Numbered from the stretch's first letter, positions 1-7,141 are shown. The stretch is 38,263 nucleotides of DNA from Acidobacteriota bacterium (GCA_003223645.1 QHVT01000014.1:1-38263); one strand, 5' to 3'. Notes: a model not told the origin generated them from the sequence alone. Translations and numbers: made by a program.

Positions 1-1
1 C

Positions 2-100
2 AAGAAGCTTCTGCAGCGTTATGCGTTGCCAAAGCCTATCCTTGTTCATACCGTGTACGGTGCGCAGCGAAACCGTGGCTCGCGGAGCCGGATGCGGTAA
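2..100 (+). pseudogene. Possible C-terminal end of a group II intron-encoded protein (partial)
   Basis: An open frame runs in from the left edge and stops with TAA at 98-100, inside the intron domain V hairpin. It encodes 32 basic residues containing RYALPKPILVHTVYGAQ. Intron-encoded reverse transcriptases often end at or just inside the catalytic domains, so this could be the tail of the maturase. It could equally be non-coding domain IV sequence read by chance. The assignment rests only on position; no catalytic motif lies in the window. Confidence 0.25.
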
Positions 101-159
101 TCCCGCACGTCCGGATCTTCAGGGGGGCCGGGGCGAGTAATCGCCTCGGCCTACCCGAC
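85..159 (+). ncRNA. 3' end of a group II intron (domains V and VI)
   Basis: Positions 85-117 read as a domain V hairpin: it opens with GAGCC containing the AGC triad, pairs GGATGCGG with CCGCACGTCC around a UAAU loop with the usual small bulge, and closes with GGATC. Positions 118-159 fit domain VI: a long GC stem (GGCCGGGGCGA against TCGCCTCGGCC, loop GTAA), then CTACCCGAC. In that tail the A at 153 is placed like the branch-point adenosine and the intron would end in AC at 158-159. Domains I-IV and the 5' exon lie outside the window. The tail sequence style is that of bacterial introns of the class that often inserts beside integron attC sites or terminators; that class assignment is inference. 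Confidence 0.72.
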
Positions 160-237
160 CAGATCGCCAATCGTGGCTCGCAACTCCTTGGCGGCAATCG
201 CCGTGCCGCGTCGGCTTCGGCACGTGGCCTTGGCCGT

Positions 238-262
238 GCAGCTTAGGCTCAAGCCGTTAGCC
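238..262 (+). other. Candidate integron attC 3' half (L' and R' boxes)
   Basis: GCAGCTTA at 238-245 and GTTAGCC at 256-262 have the order and spacing of the L' and R' boxes at the 3' end of an attC site. They are the near-reverse-complement of GGCTAAC...AAGCTG at 2667-2689, as expected for two halves of related sites. A GTGCCG/CGGCAC stem (203-208 / 218-223) lies just upstream and could belong to the bottom-strand hairpin. An ATG for the downstream gene follows 18 bp after the GTTAGCC. No matching R'' box is visible before the intron end, so the site may be interrupted or lost on that side. Confidence 0.5.
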
Positions 263-280
263 GGACCTAAAATACCGCGT

Positions 281-1426
281 ATGGATCACGACTCCTCACG
301 TTTGGCGCACTACACCAGCTCAGTCGAGGTCATCGCGTCGATACTGACGTATGGTTTCCTGCTCGTCCCTAACAAGAGATATCTGATCAACGCGTTGTTA
401 GGAGAGGACCTGTTCAACGAGCGAGAGCCGCAGGAGTTTGGAATGGTGTCTTTCACGCAACTGCGAATGGAGGACGCTGCTGCGCATCGCGACAGATTTG
501 GTACATTCGGAATCATTGTGTCCTGGGACTGGGCATTGCGAAACGACGCCCAGCGTGTAGTTTACGTAGATGTCGAGGGCCCCGTGGCCTCAGAGTTGGT
601 CTGGTTGTTCAGATTTGCTCGACAAGAGTTCGAGCGCGCCGCTGGTGGCACTGTCGATGCGCGATCTCTCGAAAACAAGGTTGCAGCAGCATTCGCTCGG
701 TCCACGCTCTGGTCCCGGCTCCTTACGCTTTATGAATACATGGAGCCCGAGCGAAACTCCGCGCAGATCGAATGGCGAATCGCGAACCGGTTGCCGCAGT
801 ATCACTCCGGAGCCACACGCTCCGACGTTGTTCGTAGCATTTTGGAAGCTGTCAAGCTTTGGAAGAAGTTCGGAAGCGTTCGTATCACTCCGAACGATGT
901 GCATGGGTTTATCTGCCCGCGTGGTGAGCTGAGTCAGTTGCGCTCGGTGTTGCCGACAGGTTTCCAGAACATCCCGATCCTGACATATCGGTCGCAGCCT
1001 GCGCTCTCGCGATTTCGGCAGGTTCATGAGCAAGCGCTTCGGGCACACCGGCTGCGCGAGCGCCTCGTGACGGTCGTCGAGCCTCCGCCAGAAGGGTCTC
1101 TTCGAGTCGATGCGTCGTCAAGTGGCGGGTACAACTTGCCCGAGGTAGCCCACATTGAAGGCGCTCGGCTCTTTCAGGATGAACTTAACGTTGCAACGCG
1201 CGTACAAGTTCAGTATCGCAGTGTGACAGGATCCCTATGTGACGTCGTGCTGCCGATTCGCGATGCCTTATATCTACTGAATGCACTCCGCGAGCTCCAG
1301 TGGCGATCCGGGCTCGATCCACTCAATCCATTGGATGAGAATAATCGGCCGCGGGATGTGCTCGTCGGACGCATGCGCATCGGAATGAGCGACGGGAGCA
1401 GACGTCGACGACGCGAGGCCGGCTAA
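281..1426 (+). CDS. AbiGi-like putative abortive-infection protein in a cassette-like setting
   Basis: This is a 381-residue soluble protein without a signal peptide. Its first ~260 residues fit the AbiGi family (the proposed antitoxin half of abortive phage-resistance systems): LAHYTSSVEVIASILTYGF near the start, FGMVSF then HRDRFGTFGIIVSWDWAL then VVYV about 40 residues later, and further on an acidic segment with EWRI and a strand FICP followed by IPILTY. The last ~120 residues are not recognised. The ATG at 281 is preferred over an in-frame GTG at 173, because the N-terminal extension would run through the attC-like site and starts in intron 3' exon sequence. The stop codon TAA (1424-1426) sits inside GGCTAAC at 1421-1427, a hallmark of integron cassette genes. 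No toxin partner is visible beside it. Membership of AbiGi is judged from motif order only. Confidence 0.6.
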   Translation: MDHDSSRLAHYTSSVEVIASILTYGFLLVPNKRYLINALLGEDLFNEREPQEFGMVSFTQLRMEDAAAHRDRFGTFGIIVSWDWALRNDAQRVVYVDVEGPVASELVWLFRFARQEFERAAGGTVDARSLENKVAAAFARSTLWSRLLTLYEYMEPERNSAQIEWRIANRLPQYHSGATRSDVVRSILEAVKLWKKFGSVRITPNDVHGFICPRGELSQLRSVLPTGFQNIPILTYRSQPALSRFRQVHEQALRAHRLRERLVTVVEPPPEGSLRVDASSSGGYNLPEVAHIEGARLFQDELNVATRVQVQYRSVTGSLCDVVLPIRDALYLLNALRELQWRSGLDPLNPLDENNRPRDVLVGRMRIGMSDGSRRRRREAG

Positions 1427-1440
1427 CTCCAGCGTACGGC
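1421..1440 (+). other. Candidate attC 5' end, interrupted by an IS remnant
   Basis: GGCTAAC at 1421-1427 is identical to the core box at 2667-2673 and complementary to GTTAGCC at 256-262. It contains the stop codon of the AbiGi-like gene. No L'' box follows. From 1442 the sequence turns into insertion-sequence terminal repeats, so the site appears truncated by that element. Confidence 0.4.
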
Positions 1441-1441
1441 C

Positions 1442-1482
1442 GGGAACATGGGTGACAAAACAGACCGGGCACATAGGTTACA
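1442..1482. repeat. Terminal direct repeats of an IS481-like element
   Basis: Two 16-bp copies lie 25 bp apart: GGGAACATGGGTGACA (1442-1457) and GGGCACATAGGTTACA (1467-1482). Repeats of this kind (a GTNACC-TATGT-GCCCGG pattern on the other strand) are familiar at the ends of IS481-type insertion sequences. They sit just outside the 3' end of the transposase remnant at 1668, as expected for one end of that element. The opposite end is not recognisable before the lipoprotein gene. Confidence 0.5.
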
Positions 1483-1667
1483 CCTTGCGTGTGTTTGTCG
1501 ACGATACGACGACGGATGTTTGAGGTGTTGACGATGTCAATCCGCGGAGCGTCAGCAACTGGTTCAAGTCGCACGACAGGCTCTGTCGCCACGAGGTTCG
1601 ATCTTCGATCACGTGGGTGGTCAACCGACGATGCGTCGTGGCTCCGCGACATCGACGAGCGATCGTC

Positions 1668-1769
1668 TCAGCCATAGAACCTCATCTCGCGCTCGTCGAA
1701 GCGAGCGAGCAGCACCGGTCCGTAGTACACCGACCAGATGCCGTCGTCGATCTCCTCGAGGCCGACGTA
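1668..1769 (-). pseudogene. Transposase remnant, C-terminal fragment (IS481-like)
   Basis: On the minus strand, 1769-1671 encodes YVGLEEIDDGIWSVYYGPVL followed by LARFDEREMRFYG and a TGA. This is the characteristic C-terminal end of IS481-like and related integrase-core transposases. The codon directly upstream (1770-1772) is an in-frame TGA. The preceding few hundred bases show only shifted scraps such as VFLAP in another frame. No catalytic DDE region survives. The element is dead, with frameshifts or deletions just upstream of the intact fragment. Confidence 0.65.
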
Positions 1770-2120
1770 TCACGTCGAGGCGCAAGGAACACCGTGACGC
1801 GAGCGTCTCAAGGGAACGCAGGCCTGAAGGCCTTTGTACGACCGAGTGCCAGAGCACGATAGGCTCAAGCGAGCACGCTGAGCGTCCGCCGATCTTCGCG
1901 CCAGACCGCGTCTCGCAGCGATCACGAAATAGTCTACTGGCAGCGGACGCGATACAACGGGAACAGCTATACGCGGTACACCAGTATCAAACCTTCGAGC
2001 CACACCGGGATGAAGCGACCTTCCTTGGGCAGCAGCCGCTGCGAGGTCGCGGGCGCGCGTCACGCCGACTGCTCGAATGTAGCGCGGGATTTTTCCGTTC
2101 GCAACGGTGTTGACGCTGTT

Positions 2121-2537
2121 ATGCGATCATTGGGAGTAGCTTTCGCGCTTCTGGTCTTGGCCTGCAATTCATCGCCGACGGATCCGGGCAGTTCGCTCCC
2201 CGTTCGTGACGCTACGATCGTCCTCCAGTTCGGCAACTCAAATCAGGTGAATGCCGACCTGCGAGTCTCGTTCACCCAAGTCGTCGACGATTCGCGGTGC
2301 CCGGCGTCAGTGGTGTGTGCCTGGCAGGGGAACGGAGCGGTCCGTCTCGACATCACAACCGGCCACGGTGCGCAATCGGCCACGCTCAACACCGCCGGCG
2401 GCCCGGGCTTTTCCCGGGACACCTCGGTGGCCGGTTATACGTTCACCTTGGTGGAACTCGACCCGCAACGGCAGACGCCCGATCCGATACCGGTGCAGCA
2501 ATACCGGGCCACGATTCGGGTTACAAGCGTTCAGTAG
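2121..2537 (+). CDS. Small predicted lipoprotein of unknown function
   Basis: This is a 138-residue protein. The start at 2121 gives a compact lipoprotein signal peptide, MRSLGVAFALLVLAC, with the lipobox cysteine at residue 15. The in-frame upstream part (from 2010) has no signal-like features. The mature protein is a short all-beta-looking domain. It has a conserved-looking core around residues 55-75: DDSRCPASVVCAWQGNG, which holds two cysteines that could form a disulfide, then alternating strands to the end. Small proteins with the DSRCP..V.C.W.G motif are common as uncharacterised lipoproteins and occur in gene cassettes; I cannot assign a function. The ATG overlaps GTTATGC, which resembles an attC R' box, and a GGCTAAC half-site lies 130 bp after the stop, so this may be a second cassette. 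Confidence 0.6.
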   Translation: MRSLGVAFALLVLACNSSPTDPGSSLPVRDATIVLQFGNSNQVNADLRVSFTQVVDDSRCPASVVCAWQGNGAVRLDITTGHGAQSATLNTAGGPGFSRDTSVAGYTFTLVELDPQRQTPDPIPVQQYRATIRVTSVQ

Positions 2538-2666
2538 ACTCAGCGGAGTTATTGCTGTCGCATTGGCGCCTGATGTCGCGAGTGTATCGATTCGTCGGAG
2601 TCGTCAAACACCTTCTTCCACCCAGCCATCAATACAATGCTTGAATGGTCGCGTAAGCGACACGCC

Positions 2667-2698
2667 GGCTAACTCCGCCGTAGAAGCTGATGCGGCCC
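2667..2698 (+). other. Candidate integron attC 5' half (R'' and L'' boxes)
   Basis: GGCTAAC at 2667-2673 is followed by GAAGCTGATGCGG from 2683. This is the order R'' then L'' expected at the 5' side of an attC and is the complement in layout of the half-site at 238-262. No GTTAGCC-type partner is found in the following 150 bp, so the site is probably truncated and the cassette array ends here. Confidence 0.45.
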
Positions 2699-2842
2699 GG
2701 CGCTGGCTCCACGCATCAATCATTGGCCTCGGGATAACCGTCTCCATCATTGTTCGACAGTAGGCAGTTTCCAGGGGAGTGCCGTTTCCTTGCTTAGGCC
2801 GATATGCCGGAACTTGGCATCCGCAGGTGCAAGCTGCCAAAT

Positions 2843-3296
2843 CGCGCGTGCAAACAGGCCAGTTGCGCGTGCAAACAGGGCGAGTTGCACATGCAAACAG
2901 GCCAGTTGCGCATGCAACAGGGCGAGTTGCACATGCAAACAGGCGAGTTGCACATGCAAACAGGCCCGTCGCAAACGAAAACAGGCCCGTCGCAAACGAA
3001 AACAGGCCGGTTGCAAATGAAAACAGGCCGGTTGCAAACGAAAACAGGCCGGTTGCAAATGAAAACAGGCCGGTTGCAAATGAAAACAGGCCGGTTGCAA
3101 ACGAAAACAGGCCCGTTGCAAATGAAAATAGGCCCGTTGCAAATGAAAACAGGCCGGTTGCAAACGAAAACAGGCCCGTTGCAAATGAAAACAGGCCGGT
3201 TGCAAACGAAAACGGGCCGGTTGCAAATGAAAACAGGCCCGTTGCAAACGAAAACAGGCCCGTTGCACATGCAAACAGGCCAGGTGCGCGTGCAAA
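2843..3296. repeat. 21-bp minisatellite, about 21 units
   Basis: A tandem array has the consensus unit GGCCGGTTGCAAATGAAAACA (21 bp, described here only in outline: GGCC, S, GTTGCAA, AYGA, AAACA). The core (about 2965-3265) is regular and varies at two main positions: C or G after GGCC, and T or C within AYG. The flanking units on both sides are more diverged (CACATGC or GCGTGC in place of AAATGAA) and sometimes 20 or 22 bp long, suggesting expansion from the middle. Because 21 is a multiple of three and the unit has no stop codon in any frame, all strands show long open frames (for example repeats of RPVANEN or LFSFATG). These are almost certainly artefacts. There are no spacers, so it is not a CRISPR array. 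Confidence 0.9.
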
Positions 3297-3590
3297 CTTG
3301 CGATCCGCAACGTCGTGGCCTGGCGATTCGGGAGGTGCTAACTTACAGCGTATGAACGCTTTCTGCCGCACAGGGTCCTGGTCATCCCAGCCTCGCGGTT
3401 ACAAGTGCGACCACGCCCGTGCCGTTCGCGGGTCGTTCGCCGTTCCGTGCTCTGGCGATTACCGTTCCGGCGGCATCCACCCAGGAATCACACCTTCCGC
3501 GGCTCGTGCAACGCTCCGGAGTTTGCCGTGGTTGAGTGATGTCGTGTCCACTTTTAGCGACAGTTCATCGGAACGTGGATTGGGCGATGG
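3297..3590. other. Intergenic stretch, no gene seen
   Basis: I see no gene, repeat or convincing regulatory site between the minisatellite and the folded element at 3591. Open frames here are continuations of the repeat-derived frames, with no recognisable protein features. Confidence 0.5.
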
Positions 3591-3666
3591 CACTTTCCTC
3601 GAAGCGCAAGCCTGCCCACGGCTACTCCAGCCAAAGGCTGGCTCAGCAGTCTTGCTGGCGAAAGTG
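3591..3666. other. Compact multi-hairpin element, possible structured RNA
   Basis: The 76-bp segment is closed by a perfect 7-bp stem, CACTTTC (3591-3597) with GAAAGTG (3660-3666), reinforced by CCTCGA/TCGAGG just inside and outside it. Within are two clean hairpins, CCAGCC-AAA-GGCTGG (3627-3641) and CAGCA-GTCT-TGCTG (3644-3657), and a weaker AGCC/GGCT arm before them. The fold works on either strand. It lies downstream of the minus-strand cpsB-like gene (stop at 3674), so it could end that transcript or be an independent small RNA or a mobile palindrome. I do not recognise a family. Confidence 0.4.
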
Positions 3667-3673
3667 TCGAGGA

Positions 3674-4474
3674 CTAAATGGCAGTTCCTTTTCGGGAAAA
3701 AAGTCCTCGAAGGCGCGTCAATAATCCGGCGGAAGCGGGCTGCACGGGCTCAGGCTCGAATTCCAGTCCTCGATTTTCGACCACCGCGAGGGGGTTGCGC
3801 ACCGCCAGCGCCTCGGCGACTTCGTCGCCGACGAGGCCGCGCAGGGTCTCCATCGCTTGCGCGATCTTCGGCGTGCGCTTGGTCATGTTGTGCGCGTCGG
3901 TGGCGACGAAGTGGATGAGTCCCTGCCGCACCCATGCGTGCGACACGCGCTGCGCCGCGGGACCGAACTCGCCGAGGAGGCTGCCGGCGGTGATCTGCAT
4001 GCGCGCGCCGTGGTCGATCCATTCGGAGACCAGCTCAGGGTGCGCCTGCAGGATCAGATTGCGCTCGGGATGCGCGATGATCGGAATCCAGCCGTCGAGC
4101 TGGATGCGATAGAACGGCTGCTCGATCATCGGCGGGACGCTGTTCGCCGCGAGCTCGACGAGCACGTAGCGGCTGTTCGCGAGCGGCACGATCGACTTTC
4201 CGCTTTGCAGCACTTCGGCGATGTCGTGCGCGAAAAAGTACTCCGATCCGAGGAGCAGGCGCGGCTTGTTGCCCGTCACTCTGCGCAGCTCGGCGATCTT
4301 CGATTCGAGCGTCGCGCGTTCCGGAGTCGGCCAGAGTGCGCGCAACACATGCGGGGTGGCGATGATCGTGTCGATCCCTTCGGCCGCCGACATCCGGCAC
4401 ATCTCGACCGCCTCATCCCACTCGCGCGGACCGTCGTCGACGCCGGGAAGGCAGTGATGATGGATGTCGATCAT
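3674..4474 (-). CDS. CpsB/YwqE-type PHP protein-tyrosine phosphatase
   Basis: This is a metal-dependent tyrosine phosphatase of the PHP superfamily that removes phosphate from the tyrosine cluster of BY-kinases and so tunes polysaccharide export. It has 266 residues from the ATG at 4474, close to family length. Metal-binding motifs are all visible: DIHHHCLPGVDDG (3-15), TPH (40-42), GSEYF (76-80), AHPERN (134-139) and TDAHN (192-196). A longer form would begin at a GTG at 4495, but family members start at the MIDIH segment. The last 30 residues (from about residue 235) form a Pro-rich then basic tail ending SRKG. It lies directly downstream of its presumed substrate, the Wzz/BY-kinase (4684-6900), separated by a repeat hairpin. 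The order kinase then phosphatase is typical of capsule operons. Cytoplasmic. Confidence 0.9.
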   Translation of the reverse strand: MIDIHHHCLPGVDDGPREWDEAVEMCRMSAAEGIDTIIATPHVLRALWPTPERATLESKIAELRRVTGNKPRLLLGSEYFFAHDIAEVLQSGKSIVPLANSRYVLVELAANSVPPMIEQPFYRIQLDGWIPIIAHPERNLILQAHPELVSEWIDHGARMQITAGSLLGEFGPAAQRVSHAWVRQGLIHFVATDAHNMTKRTPKIAQAMETLRGLVGDEVAEALAVRNPLAVVENRGLEFEPEPVQPASAGLLTRLRGLFSRKGTAI

Positions 4475-4509
4475 TGAGGGCGACCGCACGGCCACGAGGC
4501 ATCAATGAT

Positions 4510-4637
4510 CGTTGGGTTTGGTAGTGATGAAGGATGAAGGATGAAGGATGAAAGATGAATGATGAATGATTGGATCTCGCGTCTATCGCTCATCATTCAT
4601 CTGTCATCCTTCATCCTTCATCCCTACCAACCCAACG
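4510..4637. repeat. Long inverted repeat built of GATGAAG heptamers
   Basis: The left arm (from 4510) reads CGTTGGGTTTGGTAGTGATG and then several GATGAAG/GATGAAT heptamers. The right arm (about 4591-4637) is its near-complement, with TCATCCTTCATCC heptamers followed by CTACCAACCCAACG. It fills most of the gap between the BY-kinase stop and the phosphatase start. In RNA it would form a long hairpin that could attenuate or process the transcript between the two genes. It has the same design as the elements at 6960 and 17518 but a different heptamer. Confidence 0.85.
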
Positions 4638-4683
4638 ACGAAACACGTCCCTTCGCTCTTCCCCACAAGCCGAGCGCGCCCTC

Positions 4684-6900
4684 TTACCTTCTGCCGTCCG
4701 CCCGCTGCCCTCTGCGCTCCGCATTGTCCTGATTCGAATCGTAGTAGTCGTAGTAGCTCTTGCGGTACGTGTAGCCGTACTGCTGCAGGTCGAGGTTGTT
4801 CAGCAGCGCGCCGAGGACGGGGATGTTCGAGAGCCGCAGGCGCTCGGCGGAGCGCTGGACGAGCTCGCGCGGCGTGTAGCCGCCGTGAACGGTGAGCACG
4901 ACGCCGTCCGCGCTCGCGGCGAGCACGATCGCGTCGGTGACGGCGAGGACGGGGGGGGAGTCGAAGATGACGAACGCGTACTTCTCGCGCAGTTCCTGGA
5001 TGAGATGCTTCATCCGATCGGACGCGAGCAGCTCCGACGGATTCGGCGGAATCGGACCGGAGAGAACGACGGACAGGTTCGGGACCTGCGTCGGCTGGAC
5101 CGTGTCCTCGAACGGAATGTTCGCGGCGAGGTAGTTCACGATGCCGAGGTTCAATTTGCCGGGGAACACTTTCTGGAGACGCGGACGGCGAAGGTCGGCA
5201 TCGATGAGCAGCACCGGCTTTCCCATCTGCGCGAGCACGGTGGCGAGGTTGACGGACGTCGTGGTCTTCCCTTCGCGCGCGAAGGACGACGTGATGACGA
5301 TGATCTTCGGCGAATTCGCCGACGCGAGGAGCAGCGACGTGCGGAACGCGCGATACGCTTCCGACACCGGCGAGCGCGCGTCGAGATGCGGAAGCAGCTC
5401 GATGCCCGGCGACGGCTTCTCTTCGGGCGGCGCGTCGACCGCGCGCAGCTGCGGTCCGGATGCACGTCCGTAGCTGTAGTTGTATCCGTACTGCCGCGAG
5501 ATCGTTCCCGCCGCCGGAATCACGCCGAGCGACGCGAACTTGGTCACGCGCTCCAGCTCTTCCGGGGTCTTGATCGAGCGGTCCATGTACTCGAGGAAGA
5601 AGATCGCGGCGAAGCCGAGGAAGAGACCGAGCGGAAACGCGGTCTGGAGATTCTTCTTCATCGACAGATTGATGCGCGAGCCCGGCGTTTCCGCGTGGTC
5701 GACCCAGTGCACGTTCGACGATGCCGATCCGCGGAGACGCGCCGTCACCTGCGTCTCGTTGAGCTGCTTCTGCAGCGCCGCGAGGAGGGTCTGCTTCGAG
5801 TCGACGGCCATCCGCAGATCGAAGTACTTCGCCGCGTCGACGTTGAGCCGCTGCGCTTCCGTGCGCTGTTGTTCGTACGCCGAGCGCACCGAGCCTTCGC
5901 GCGAGGACGCGGCGGAGACTTGCGCGCGCGCTTCTTCGAGCGCGCGGCTGTAAGCCTCTCGCACCGCCGCCGCGCGCGCGAGTTTCGTCTTCTCGATTTG
6001 CTGCGCGAGGTCCTGCATGACCGGGTGCGCTTCGGTGTACTGCGCGCGCTTCGCGTTGAAGTCGCGCTGCAGCCGCGACAGTTCTTCGTTCAGATGGATG
6101 ACCGTCGCGTCTTGCTGCGCCACGGTCTCGGGCGCGGTGCTCTGAATCGAGTTGTACCTGGCCTGCTTGTCGTACATGTCGCCCTGCGCCGAGGTCACGT
6201 CGGTGTTGAGCTTTCCGAGCTTCTGCAGCGTGACGTTGGATCCTTCATCGACGGAGATGATGCCTTTGCTCTTGCCGTACGAGAGGAGGTCCTGCCGGCT
6301 CTCTTCGAGGTTCGCCTGCACGGTCGCGATCTGCTGGCTGAGAAACTCCGTCGCCTGCCGCACGCTGTCGAGCTTCTTCGCGATGGTCATGCGCATGAAC
6401 GAGTCGCCCCACGCTTCGGCGATCTTCTGCGCGAGCTTCGGCGAGCTGCCGGTGTAGGTGATGACGATGAGGTTCGTGCCGTGTTTGGGCGCGATGTTCA
6501 CGCCGCCGAGGAGACCGCCGGCCATCGCCTGCGTGATCTGATCGATCTCCGCCTTCGTTTTCCCTTCGACGCCGGGACCGTAGAAGTCGCGGTCATTGAG
6601 CAGCTTGTGGTCTTCGATCACGCGCATCGCCAGGCCGCGCGATTTCAGGAGCTCGTACTGCGTCTGCAGGAACTCCTGGTCGGACGACGCGATGCCGAAG
6701 AGGTCCTCGATCGTGACGTTCTGACTCTCTTCTTCGACCTCGATCTGGATCCACGACTGATACAGCGGCTTGGAGAAGTAGCTCGCCAGGAACGTGCCGA
6801 TCATCACCACGAGGACGATCGCGGCCGCGACTTTCCATCGCTTCCGGATGACGTTCCAATATTGCGAAAGGTGTACTTCCTGCTGGGTGTTCAGGTCCAT
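4684..6900 (-). CDS. Fused Wzz-domain/BY-type tyrosine kinase (polysaccharide co-polymerase)
   Basis: This 738-residue inner-membrane protein controls chain length and links polymerisation to export, with a cytoplasmic autophosphorylating kinase. A short cytoplasmic N-terminus (MDLNTQQEVHLSQYWNVIRK) leads into TM1 (about 24-41). A large periplasmic Wzz region with extensive coiled coil (about 150-400) follows. TM2 lies near residue 420 and contains PLGLFLGFAAIFF. The C-terminal kinase shows Walker A SSFAREGKTTT (about 538-548), Walker A' VLLIDADLRRPR (about 560-571) and Walker B FVIFDSPP (near 645). It ends with a tyrosine cluster QYGYTYRKSYYDYYD of seven tyrosines, the autophosphorylation tail. 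It is full length for a PCP-2a/BY-kinase fusion. A Wza-like gene lies upstream and a PHP phosphatase downstream, the standard trio. The start at 6900 has only a weak GGGGA upstream. Confidence 0.93.
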   Translation of the reverse strand: MDLNTQQEVHLSQYWNVIRKRWKVAAAIVLVVMIGTFLASYFSKPLYQSWIQIEVEEESQNVTIEDLFGIASSDQEFLQTQYELLKSRGLAMRVIEDHKLLNDRDFYGPGVEGKTKAEIDQITQAMAGGLLGGVNIAPKHGTNLIVITYTGSSPKLAQKIAEAWGDSFMRMTIAKKLDSVRQATEFLSQQIATVQANLEESRQDLLSYGKSKGIISVDEGSNVTLQKLGKLNTDVTSAQGDMYDKQARYNSIQSTAPETVAQQDATVIHLNEELSRLQRDFNAKRAQYTEAHPVMQDLAQQIEKTKLARAAAVREAYSRALEEARAQVSAASSREGSVRSAYEQQRTEAQRLNVDAAKYFDLRMAVDSKQTLLAALQKQLNETQVTARLRGSASSNVHWVDHAETPGSRINLSMKKNLQTAFPLGLFLGFAAIFFLEYMDRSIKTPEELERVTKFASLGVIPAAGTISRQYGYNYSYGRASGPQLRAVDAPPEEKPSPGIELLPHLDARSPVSEAYRAFRTSLLLASANSPKIIVITSSFAREGKTTTSVNLATVLAQMGKPVLLIDADLRRPRLQKVFPGKLNLGIVNYLAANIPFEDTVQPTQVPNLSVVLSGPIPPNPSELLASDRMKHLIQELREKYAFVIFDSPPVLAVTDAIVLAASADGVVLTVHGGYTPRELVQRSAERLRLSNIPVLGALLNNLDLQQYGYTYRKSYYDYYDSNQDNAERRGQRADGRR

Positions 6901-6959
6901 GGCGTCCCCGGTCGCCTTACCAGTGCGCGATTCGCGGCGAAGTTTGCGCGCCCGGCAGA

Positions 6960-7065
6960 GGAATGCAGAAGGCAGAATTCAGAATGCAGAATTCAGAAAC
7001 ACGCCCGCCCTGGTCGGGGGGCGGGTTTCTCAATTCTGCGTTCTGCATTCTGCGTTCTGCATTCT
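6960..7065. repeat. Inverted repeat built of GCAGAAT/GCAGAAG heptamers
   Basis: The left arm consists of GAATGCAGAAGGCAGAATTC-type heptamers up to about 7000, then CACGCCCGCCC. The right arm mirrors it with GGGCGGGTTTCTC and then ATTCTGC/GTTCTGC heptamers to about 7065. It sits between the Wza-like gene and the BY-kinase gene (both minus strand), so a transcript covering both would carry a long hairpin. The rest of 6901-7141 shows nothing further. Confidence 0.85.
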
Positions 7066-7141
7066 CGGCCCGTGCTCGCAAATCCACCTTCGAGCAAAGA
7101 AAGGCCAAACAGCCCATCCCCCGTTCAAGTTTCTCGCCTTA

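Noticed and set aside
1613-2113. 166-residue plus-strand ORF between the AbiGi-like and lipoprotein genes
   Set aside because: It is antisense to the IS remnant, Arg/Ser-rich and without protein features.
2843-3296. CRISPR array
   Set aside because: Units are directly adjacent with no unique spacers, and no cas genes are present.
3591-3666. tRNA gene
   Set aside because: The length (76) and 7-bp closing stem are suggestive, but arms and loops do not fit: a 3-nt loop in the central hairpin, no 7-nt anticodon loop, no T-loop sequence.
3591-3666. Cyclic di-GMP (GEMM) riboswitch
   Set aside because: A GCGCAAGCC string recalls the class, but the order of conserved segments and the hairpin layout do not match, and the element lies downstream of a gene end.
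2604-3918. Long ORFs on both strands across the repeat array (255-379 residues with heptapeptide repeats such as RPVANEN or LFSFATG)
   Set aside because: The 21-bp unit is stop-free in every frame, so open frames are automatic. No start signals or non-repeat domains support any of them.
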